DNA from: Prevotellaceae bacterium UBA1786 | Lineage (GTDB): Bacteria > Bacteroidota > Bacteroidia > Bacteroidales > Bacteroidaceae | Assembly: GCA_002314525.1 (NCBI GenBank) | Contig: DCGE01000224.1 | Coordinates: 697 to 5,965, forward strand | Length of the DNA: 5,269 nt | Reading direction: 5' to 3' | Shown here: positions 1 through 5,269 of the stretch, piece after piece | Numbering within the stretch: the stretch's first letter is position 1 | Layout: each line of letters opens with the position of its first letter | Translations under genes and position numbers: made by a program | Notes under the pieces: generated by a model | Seen by the model: only the letters and a program-made list of their open reading frames with translations | Databases searched by the model: none | What the model was told of the DNA's origin: nothing

Positions 1-694
1 CATATGCCTTCACTATTAGCCCTGGAAGGCCTGAAAACTTCCACAAGCCGCAATCTACAGGCACCTCTGATGTGAACCATACGTTCCAGTGTCTTCCCGC
101 ATAGTCGCACTCCGCTTTCTGGCACTCGTAATCACCGATGACCATTGTTGAGTCGGTAAGTGTCCAATTGAACACCGGCTGCGGTTCCTCGTATTCAATG
201 CCTATCTCATGATGCTCTGGAAGATAATGTCGGTTGATGACCTTCTTGTTCCTCAGATCTTTCCACACAGACCATGTAAGAATCTGATGACGGGTCCAAT
301 CATCTCCACCGAGATACTTGTAGAACTCATATCTTGGTTCCTTGTCATAGTAGTAGGTGAAAGACCCCATCCACATGTTCAAGTCTATGGAACTTTGCCA
401 GTTCTTGCCGATGAGAGTATAGATTCTGGCCTTGTCCCTATAGTCAGGAATCGTGTCAAGCCTAACATCTGCGTTATATACGGCCACAAGGTCAGCCTTA
501 TCAAGCACTTGAGGAGACAGCAAGGCTATGATTTTTGCACCAGGATATCTGTCCCTGTAGATGCCAGGATAGATTCTCGTACCCTTTGGGTATTTTGACA
601 GGTCAATATCGGTACTTTGTGCAGACACAGATATCTGCACGAATGCCAGAATGACCAGTAGTATTATTCGGTTTGCTTTCATTTTCATATTCAT
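1..694 (-). CDS. GLPGLI family protein, 3' end beyond the window
   Basis: The first 231 codons are present and the frame is open to the left edge, so the C-terminus is missing. The N-terminus has an n-region MNMKMKANR, a hydrophobic stretch (residues 10-23) and a likely signal-peptidase I site after SVSA (residue 25, before QS), so the mature protein should be periplasmic or surface-exposed. The family signature GLPGLI is at residues 222-227. Just before it are the other conserved family positions: YECQKA (189-194), a GR-W-VWFT block (about 200-208) and LWKFS (217-221). GLPGLI proteins (TIGR01200 / Porph_ging family) are Bacteroidota-specific and of unknown biochemical function; they are often encoded beside outer-membrane receptors, as here. 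The start ATG overlaps the receptor stop by one base (TAATG), implying translational coupling. In-frame ATGs at codons 3 and 5 are possible alternative starts. Cysteines at 196 and 215, in addition to C191, are noted as possible disulphide partners. Family assignment is firm; role is unknown. Confidence 0.95.
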   Translation of the reverse strand, partial: MNMKMKANRIILLVILAFVQISVSAQSTDIDLSKYPKGTRIYPGIYRDRYPGAKIIALLSPQVLDKADLVAVYNADVRLDTIPDYRDKARIYTLIGKNWQSSIDLNMWMGSFTYYYDKEPRYEFYKYLGGDDWTRHQILTWSVWKDLRNKKVINRHYLPEHHEIGIEYEEPQPVFNWTLTDSTMVIGDYECQKAECDYAGRHWNVWFTSEVPVDCGLWKFSGLPGLIVKAY

Positions 695-3288
695 TATCTG
701 ATAGAGAACAATATCTTAAGTAATACTGATCTAGGACGAAGAGAGTACTCATAAGCCTGAGTCATTATCCCGGACTCAGACTCGGTCCTGTATCTTGATG
801 TGTTGAACAGGTTGTTTCCTTCAAGGATGACCTCCGTCCTTCCTGTCTTGTAGGATACGGAACTGTTCATGAAGAGCATGTTTGTATCATCACCCGAGAG
901 TCTGTCGTTGTAGTAATGCGATCCATTTATGGACCAGATTGTATGGCTACCCAAGATTATGTTGAGCGTAGCGCTCTGCTGGATAGTAATCACCGGCTTC
1001 GTATCCATTGTCTGCGATGAGAGCCTGTCTCTGGATATGGTGCCCTGGTAAAGAAGGACCGCCCTGTTCCGGATGTTGGAATTAAGATATGGCCTTACCG
1101 ACAGTCTCTTCACGTCTGTCGGAATGAGGACACCCTGACTGTAGTATTCATATCTGGATGCGTCCCATCCGAAGGAAATCCTTGCAGTCGTTGAAAGCTT
1201 CTGTGAGCGGCCTCCGACAGATGCATTGAGCCTGTATCCGGATGAAGTGTTAGGCATGTCATATGTGACTGTGCGGGTTACATTTCCGGTCATCACAGTT
1301 CCGCTGCTGAGCTGGCTTGTTGACTTCCATACGGTCCCGCCCGCCTCTGATGTGAATCCTGTCATCACATCGCTGTAGCGAAGTGATATTTGCGCATTGC
1401 TGTTGTCGGTCCTGTTCTCATGTATGCTGCCGCTTGAGAAGGTCCTGTAGTTGCGCATGATGATACCGTCATAGGCATCTGATATGCCGCTGAAGGAAGT
1501 GTACCTGTTCGCATCAGCATTGAGGGACCACTTGTAGTTCAGTCTCCATCTCGCATATATGTCGGGATGCACAACCAGATATCTCCTGTCAAACTCTCCC
1601 GCTGAAACCCTGTTCTTTGAAGAGATGCTCTTCATGGATACAGGTGTGCTGAACTGAAGGCTCAGACCGTCAAAAGGCTTGTACATCCAGCTTGGGGTAA
1701 GGCGAAGCTCATACTCCTTCCAGATGACATCGTTCCTCGTGGAGTCGGTGTCAGAAAGATACGACTTGAAGTTCTCTATGTCAGCATTCACCTCTCCATC
1801 CAGAGACAGGTCGGTCCTTCTGATCCTGACAGTCGTGGACAGCCTGTTACGTGTGCGGAGCCTGTCGGCGCTGACTTCCTGAATGTATGGCATAGCCTCT
1901 AGGGTCTCGTCTCTTCTTGTATAGTCAGAGTTTGAAGAGAACATCAAGAGAGTCTTCCCGAAGGATTTGTTTGACTCTACCTTGTTGTTGATAACAACAG
2001 AAGGGCTGTGGTGGTCCTGATTGACTGAGCCGTCTTCGTTTTCAACCATACCATGTGTCCTGTCTTTCCTGAAATCCATGGTCAGCTCGTCAATGAGCCA
2101 TATCTTCGACGTGTTCTGTTTCAGGATAAGGTCGACGTTCACATTGTCGTACTCACTCTGTCTTGATGTGAGCTCCCTGATGCCGACTTCACTCTGGCCT
2201 GGCAGATGATATGTCGTTGACAGCAATCCGTCAGCGAGGTTTCTGTCATGGATATAGTGCGCACGGACAGTGAAGTCAGAGTAGTCCCCTGTCTTGACAA
2301 TGGCATTGGCAGAAAGGGCATGTGTGGTATTCCTTCTCCATGTCTGCTCAGTAACAGGAGGGACAGACGGTGATATCACTGACAGTTTCTGGGCAAGCGG
2401 TATGATGCTTCCGTACTGAGAGGACAGCTCATCCGTGACGTTGACTCCTGTGTTGTTACCCTTGTAGGTCATGATTGTCTGGAACTTTCTTGAGAACATC
2501 ATAGGTGTGGCCTGAAGGTCAAACATTGCAGGGGCATACCCGCCTCCAAGACCGACGGTTCCGCTCCAGATGCCTCGTGCACTCTCCTTGAGCCTGAGGT
2601 TGATGGCAGCCTTGTCGGACTCAACCCAGTTCTCCAGAACCTTGATAGGCTGATGGTCCTCAAGGACCTCGATTGCGGCTATATCCTCCGCACGTATGTT
2701 GTTTGTGGCAATGCCATACTTGTCACCAAGCATGTCAAGACCTTCAACGTAGAACTTGTTGATGCCGTCTCCCTTATACTTGATGCCACCCGATGCCGTG
2801 ACAATTATGCCAGGGATCTTCTGAAGCACGTCTCCGATTGACCTGTCCAAAGAATCCCTGTACTGGGACACGTAATAAGTGAGGGTGTCGTGAGACCTCT
2901 TTACAGGTCCCGCCTTGACACGGGACTCCTTTATCTCCTGCTCTGAATATGTGATGGTGAAGTCCACCCTGTCATGTCCCTTCACCCATGTCTTTGTCTG
3001 AGTGGTCACATTGAAGCCGCTGACAACAAGATAAAGGGTATCAGCCTGGCTCGAAGTAGAGATGCTGTAAGAACCGTCTTCGGCCACGGCACCGAAACCG
3101 AGCATGCCGCTTCGTGGCTGTGAGCGCAGAAGCACGTTCACACCTACCGCACCGAGTCCGGTATCCTTCTCATTGACGGTTCCGTGAACAGTGCGTTGGG
3201 CAAATGCTGGAACAGCGACATTGAGCATGATCAGAATCAGCAGATATTTGATATGTACATCAACAGTCATAGAGCCATAACATCCCAT
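694..3288 (-). CDS. TonB-dependent-receptor-like outer-membrane barrel protein (regulatory-like domain, plug, barrel)
   Basis: This 864-residue protein has a signal peptide (hydrophobic 15-26, cleavage after AFA at residue 30). Next is a carboxypeptidase-regulatory-like beta-sandwich at about 32-113, with VHGTV, then DGSYSI at 71-76. A plug-like domain spans about 125-234: DTLTYYVSQYRDS, IGDVLQKIPGI (151-161), INKFYVEGLDMLGDKY (176-191), NNI and IEVLEDHQPIKVL (206-218). The rest, rich in alternating polar/aromatic strands, is the barrel. It ends in RPRSVLLKILFSIR rather than the usual terminal aromatic. The plug pattern is that of the Bacteroidota receptors found with GLPGLI proteins, not classical SusC: no SusD gene follows and I see no clear TonB box. 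It probably sits in the outer membrane and imports or senses an unknown ligand, perhaps with the upstream TonB-like protein. The start is uncertain: the ATG at 3288 abuts AGGAG with no spacing, and the in-frame ATG at 3270 (MTVDVHIKYLL) gives an equally good signal peptide. Confidence 0.92.
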   Translation of the reverse strand: MGCYGSMTVDVHIKYLLILIMLNVAVPAFAQRTVHGTVNEKDTGLGAVGVNVLLRSQPRSGMLGFGAVAEDGSYSISTSSQADTLYLVVSGFNVTTQTKTWVKGHDRVDFTITYSEQEIKESRVKAGPVKRSHDTLTYYVSQYRDSLDRSIGDVLQKIPGIIVTASGGIKYKGDGINKFYVEGLDMLGDKYGIATNNIRAEDIAAIEVLEDHQPIKVLENWVESDKAAINLRLKESARGIWSGTVGLGGGYAPAMFDLQATPMMFSRKFQTIMTYKGNNTGVNVTDELSSQYGSIIPLAQKLSVISPSVPPVTEQTWRRNTTHALSANAIVKTGDYSDFTVRAHYIHDRNLADGLLSTTYHLPGQSEVGIRELTSRQSEYDNVNVDLILKQNTSKIWLIDELTMDFRKDRTHGMVENEDGSVNQDHHSPSVVINNKVESNKSFGKTLLMFSSNSDYTRRDETLEAMPYIQEVSADRLRTRNRLSTTVRIRRTDLSLDGEVNADIENFKSYLSDTDSTRNDVIWKEYELRLTPSWMYKPFDGLSLQFSTPVSMKSISSKNRVSAGEFDRRYLVVHPDIYARWRLNYKWSLNADANRYTSFSGISDAYDGIIMRNYRTFSSGSIHENRTDNSNAQISLRYSDVMTGFTSEAGGTVWKSTSQLSSGTVMTGNVTRTVTYDMPNTSSGYRLNASVGGRSQKLSTTARISFGWDASRYEYYSQGVLIPTDVKRLSVRPYLNSNIRNRAVLLYQGTISRDRLSSQTMDTKPVITIQQSATLNIILGSHTIWSINGSHYYNDRLSGDDTNMLFMNSSVSYKTGRTEVILEGNNLFNTSRYRTESESGIMTQAYEYSLRPRSVLLKILFSIR

Positions 3289-3317
3289 CTCCTACGATAA
3301 ATGGCGAAGGAGGTGAT
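3284..3317 (-). promoter_or_regulatory. Receptor leader: anti-Shine-Dalgarno copy that can pair over the start codon
   Basis: In the receptor mRNA leader, ATCACCTCCTT (3317-3307) is identical to the conserved 3' tail of bacterial 16S rRNA. Its CTCCT can pair with AGGAG (3293-3289), which directly abuts the ATG at 3288. Beyond one mismatch, two more Watson-Crick pairs and a G-T pair reach into the start codon. The loop is about 14 nt. Such a fold would hide the start of the receptor gene and could tune its translation relative to the genes before it. This is inferred from base-pairing only; Bacteroidota depend little on Shine-Dalgarno pairing, so it may be fortuitous. Confidence 0.3.
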
Positions 3318-3362
3318 TGATAAAAATGTGAATGAGGAAATACTGCTATAGAATATCTTCGG

Positions 3363-4184
3363 CTATCTTAGCATGAAGACTACAGGGAAGGTATAGGATA
3401 CAGCCACGTTCTTGCCCTTGCGCTTTCCTGGAGCCCAAATTGGAGAGGTGCTTATTACTCTGACTGCTTCCTGGTCTAGAGCATCGCAGACACCTCTAAG
3501 GACATCGACATCTGATACTTTGCCGTCCGAGTTCACCTTGAATGAGACTACCACTCTTCCCTGTACTCCAGCAGCTATTGCAGTCTCCGGGTAAATGAGT
3601 CGAGAGTTCACCCATTTGAAGAAGTTATTTACGTCACCTCCCTGAAATCCAGGTTTCACATCAACCTGATCTATCGGTGTCACCTTCTCATCTGTCTTAT
3701 ACAAGTCCTGAGTTACTATCTTCTTGCCATAACTCATTACAAGAACCTCATTGATCTCCTCCGCATTCTTGGCAACGGATTCATCCTTCAGAGTCACCTT
3801 TACAGCCCCGATCAGAGCACTGCCTGTGAGAGTCATGGCTGCCTCACTGCCAGCCTTATAAAACATTATCTGCTTGATATCGGCATTGTTTATCTTTTTA
3901 AAGGTGGACTCTGACACAACCTGGTCATCCACATAGTACTGAGTCTGCTCTTTCTGCTTTGGAGCGTCAGCTGTCTTGATGTAATGAACCTTGGTGACAT
4001 TACCACGATTGTCCTTGCCCATGTCTATCGTGTATGAGGCTATGACTTTCCCATTGAGCTGGGATCCATTAAATGCCTTCACCACCTTGCCGTCAATCAT
4101 ATACGAGACGGTGGTATCCTGTACGGCTGGAGAATGCATTCCAAGAGTTATTGCGCAGAGCGCTGTGAGAATCATGTTTGTCAT
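3363..4184 (-). CDS. Secreted TonB C-terminal-domain protein with plug-like N-terminal repeats
   Basis: This protein has 273 residues. The C-terminal part (about 177-272) is a TonB C-terminal domain: PGFQGGD, then IYPETA (197-202), GVQGRVVVSF (206-215), DGKV (220-223), LDQEAVRVI (236-244) and WAPGKRKGK (250-258). Classical TonB carries an N-terminal membrane anchor and a proline-rich spacer. Here there is only a short hydrophobic stretch (5-15, ILTALCAITLG) that reads as a signal peptide, and no Pro-rich linker. An in-frame TGA two codons before the ATG excludes a longer N-terminus. The middle holds two related segments, YMIDGKVV at 28-35 and YYVDDQVV at 83-90. The second runs into a plug-like stretch (IKQIMFYKAGSEA, then ALIGAVKVTLKD). 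INEVLVMSYGKK (144-155) resembles the EVVVxGYG linker of SusC-type receptors. The gene starts 10 bp after the preceding stop, so it is probably co-translated. Likely role: periplasmic partner of the downstream receptor or of a separate energised TonB. TonB_C identity is firm; energy transduction by this protein alone is doubtful. Confidence 0.88.
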   Translation of the reverse strand: MTNMILTALCAITLGMHSPAVQDTTVSYMIDGKVVKAFNGSQLNGKVIASYTIDMGKDNRGNVTKVHYIKTADAPKQKEQTQYYVDDQVVSESTFKKINNADIKQIMFYKAGSEAAMTLTGSALIGAVKVTLKDESVAKNAEEINEVLVMSYGKKIVTQDLYKTDEKVTPIDQVDVKPGFQGGDVNNFFKWVNSRLIYPETAIAAGVQGRVVVSFKVNSDGKVSDVDVLRGVCDALDQEAVRVISTSPIWAPGKRKGKNVAVSYTFPVVFMLR

Positions 4185-4194
4185 TTGTCAAAGA

Positions 4195-4614
4195 TTATTG
4201 GTTGTATGCAAGGATGGATGTGGATCCATCATCCTCATTGCAGGTCATTATGTATGTATAAGTACTTCCGTCTCTGAGCGTGGCGGTGAGCATCGCCTTG
4301 TCGCCCGCAGGTTTCGCGGTGATCGTTTCTACGTCACCGAGGTCGAGGTCGATGATATGCTGGATGCCTTCGGCTATCTGGACGCTGGAGATGCCTGTCG
4401 TGTCGACCGGCTGGTAGAACGACGGCAGGAAAAACATTGCAGCGACTGCAGCAGCAGCGGTCAGAACTGCAGCAGACCAGCTGAGGATTTTTGCTCTGCC
4501 CGACCTGCGTCTTGCTCCTTCGACGACATTGTCGAACAACTCAACTCCCTCATCAGAGAGGTAGCTGTCGATCAGTTCGTTAAGAGATTTATCTTCCATT
4601 CTATTCATATCCAT
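4195..4614 (-). CDS. Small single-pass membrane protein, putative anti-sigma factor
   Basis: I do not recognise the family. The 139-residue protein has an acidic, helical N-terminal part (1-34, with LNELIDSYLSDEGVELFDNV), a basic patch RRRSGRAK (35-42), one transmembrane helix rich in alanine (about 43-67) and a C-terminal part of about 70 residues. The basic patch before the helix predicts a cytoplasmic N-terminus and a periplasmic C-terminus. That topology, and its place directly after an ECF sigma gene, fit an anti-sigma factor: the N-terminal segment would hold the sigma factor and the outer domain would sense. There is no zinc-binding HxxxCxxC motif and no FecR-like domain; the outer part contains a single cysteine (C125) and strand-like segments (ETITAKPAG, MLTATLRDG, TYTYIMTC). 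Candidate starts are ATGs at 4614, 4608 and 4599. The first two overlap the sigma stop by 14 and 8 nt; the third begins 1 nt after it. All imply translational coupling. Existence of the gene is well supported; the anti-sigma role is inferred from topology and position. Confidence 0.85.
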   Translation of the reverse strand: MDMNRMEDKSLNELIDSYLSDEGVELFDNVVEGARRRSGRAKILSWSAAVLTAAAAVAAMFFLPSFYQPVDTTGISSVQIAEGIQHIIDLDLGDVETITAKPAGDKAMLTATLRDGSTYTYIMTCNEDDGSTSILAYNQ

Positions 4615-5107
4615 TGTTCTTGAATGCGTCTTTCAGTTTCTTTCTGGCTTTTGAAAGAGCCGTCTTGATGCCCGACTTGTCCTTTCCTGTCTTTTCGGAG
4701 ATTTCATCGAGGGACATTTCCTCATCCGTCTTCATGATCATGTATTCACGTTCCGTTTTCGTTAATGTCTCATACAGGAGCTGTTTGATCATGTCCTCAT
4801 CCTCGCTCTCTATCCTTCCTGAAACCGGTCCTTCCTGCGGAATCGTATCTTCTAGCGGAACTTGGGTCCGGTTCTTCCGTCGTCGGAATTGCCCTGCGCA
4901 GATGTTCTTGGTTATTCGGATTAGCAGCGCTTCTGCATTTCGTATCGGATACCCTTTCTCAGAGAGCTGCCAGAGAGCGATGAACGCTTCCTGGACGACG
5001 TCGTCATCGTCCATGGCCATAGCGGCAGCCTTGCTGAACTTCCTGACCATAGCTGTCAAACGCGACTGGAGCGACGTATATATTATTTCGAACTCTTGAG
5101 CTGTCAT
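4601..5107 (-). CDS. ECF-type RNA polymerase sigma-70 factor
   Basis: This is a 168-residue cytoplasmic sigma factor with only regions 2 and 4, the ECF layout and size. Region 2 covers about 6-80: FEIIYTSLQSRL (6-17), the core-polymerase-binding DDDVVQEAFIALW (34-46), then AEALLIRITKNICAGQFRRRKNR (58-80), split here as the AEALLIRITKN helix and the basic CAGQFRRRKNR end, which belongs to promoter melting and -10 contact. A short acidic linker (about 86-106) leads to region 4 (about 110-160), with LTKTEREYMIMK (115-126) and the helix-turn-helix SLDEISEKTGKDKSGIKTAL (132-151) for -35 recognition. I chose the ATG at 5107. The open frame extends upstream only to a TTG at 5155, and that extension lies across and upstream of the likely promoter box at 5132-5139. 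As first gene of the operon it probably drives its own unit and perhaps distant genes. The membrane protein encoded next is its likely regulator. Sigma-family identity is very secure; the regulon is unknown. Confidence 0.96.
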   Translation of the reverse strand: MTAQEFEIIYTSLQSRLTAMVRKFSKAAAMAMDDDDVVQEAFIALWQLSEKGYPIRNAEALLIRITKNICAGQFRRRKNRTQVPLEDTIPQEGPVSGRIESEDEDMIKQLLYETLTKTEREYMIMKTDEEMSLDEISEKTGKDKSGIKTALSKARKKLKDAFKNNGYE

Positions 5108-5131
5108 ATCGATGTCTCTACTACTAAGTTG

Positions 5132-5139
5132 CAAAAATA
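5132..5139 (-). promoter_or_regulatory. Bacteroidota-type -7 promoter box for the operon
   Basis: The minus strand reads TATTTTTG, an exact match to the Bacteroidota housekeeping -7 consensus TAnnTTTG. Transcription would begin near 5125-5128, giving a leader of about 18-21 nt before the sigma ATG at 5107. No good -33 TTTG is found at the expected 19-21 nt spacing. The nearest candidate, TTG at 5155-5153, leaves only 13 nt, so the match may be weak or the unit may use its own ECF sigma. The surrounding A/T-rich DNA raises the chance of a random match. Confidence 0.5.
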
Positions 5140-5186
5140 GATGAATAGTTACCAAGAAAATGAAAAAATGATATCTTTTCTCCCGT

Positions 5187-5228
5187 AATCAGTTGGCCAG
5201 GCGAAAGAATTTATGGCCACAACTGATT
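5187..5228. repeat. Inverted repeat (bulged 13-bp stem) upstream of the operon promoter
   Basis: On the plus strand the left arm AATCAGTTGGCCA (5187-5199) pairs with TGGCCACAACTGATT (5214-5228). All 13 bases of the left arm pair, leaving a 2-nt bulge in the right arm and a 14-nt loop (5200-5213). It lies about 50-90 bp upstream of the promoter box. Neither side is followed immediately by a T-run, so it is not a typical intrinsic terminator. It could be an operator dyad, or the stem at the end of the neighbouring transcript. The structure is seen directly; its function is unknown. Confidence 0.6.
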
Positions 5229-5269
5229 TACCACACAGAGTTCTTTATAACCAAGCTCTTTTACAACCG

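Noticed and set aside
209..598. 129-codon open frame on the plus strand
   Set aside because: It lies wholly opposite the GLPGLI gene, whose reading frame and family motif are unmistakable.
3307..3328. Perfect Shine-Dalgarno AAGGAGGTGAT followed by ATG on the plus strand
   Set aside because: The ATG is followed at once by TGA and the nearby GTG frame closes after seven codons, so no gene is initiated there.
3289..3362. Possible internal promoter or terminator between the TonB_C gene and the receptor gene
   Set aside because: No TAnnTTTG box and no stem followed by a T-run is visible on the minus strand in this gap.
3357..4379. 12-nt direct repeat CTTCGGCTATCT at 3357-3368 and 4368-4379
   Set aside because: One such match is expected by chance in about 5 kb, and it is not part of a larger repeat.
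4440..4482. CTGCAG/GCAGCAG-rich stretch
   Set aside because: It encodes the alanine-rich membrane helix of the small membrane protein; codon repetition explains it without invoking a microsatellite function.
3991..4623. 210-codon open frame on the plus strand
   Set aside because: It spans two well-supported minus-strand genes and their junction, has no signal peptide or domain, and is best explained as an antisense shadow.
4614..5099. 161-codon open frame on the plus strand opposite the sigma gene
   Set aside because: It mirrors the sigma gene almost exactly, encodes a Ser/Phe-rich product with no recognisable domain, and the opposite strand has clear sigma-70 regions 2 and 4.
5107..5155. 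Longer sigma start at the TTG at 5155
   Set aside because: It would place the promoter-like TATTTTTG inside the coding region and adds a non-family N-terminus (VTIHLFLQLSSRDID); the ATG at 5107 gives the normal ECF start.

Overview
The window looks like a chromosomal piece of a Bacteroidota genome, most likely order Bacteroidales. Three things support this: a GLPGLI-family protein with its diagnostic motif, a large outer-membrane receptor of the Bacteroidota 'regulatory-like domain + plug + barrel' type, and an exact match to the Bacteroidota -7 promoter box (TAnnTTTG) just upstream of the first gene. Genus cannot be fixed from the sequence alone.

All five genes lie on the minus strand and read right to left as one apparent transcription unit. 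In order of transcription they are: an ECF-type sigma-70 factor (5107-4601); a small single-pass inner-membrane protein of unrecognised family in the position of an anti-sigma factor (4614-4195); a secreted protein with a C-terminal TonB domain and plug-like N-terminal repeats (4184-3363); a TonB-dependent-receptor-like outer-membrane barrel protein (3288-694); and a GLPGLI-family periplasmic protein (694 to the left edge, 3' end missing). Junctions are tight: a short overlap or 1-nt gap, then a 10-bp gap, then a 74-bp gap, then a 1-nt TAATG stop/start overlap. The only sizeable internal gap, before the receptor gene, holds no clear promoter or terminator. It does hold an 11-nt copy of the 16S rRNA 3'-end (anti-Shine-Dalgarno) sequence that could fold over the receptor start codon.

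The arrangement suggests a self-contained envelope module: a sigma factor and its putative membrane regulator control a receptor, a TonB-like partner and a GLPGLI protein. There is no SusD-type lipoprotein, enzyme, transporter ATPase or other substrate-defining gene in the window, so the ligand or stimulus cannot be named. Right of the operon (5108-5269) there are a promoter, a bulged 13-bp inverted repeat, and the ambiguous end of a neighbouring gene. No RNA genes, mobile elements, CRISPR arrays or insertion sequences were seen.
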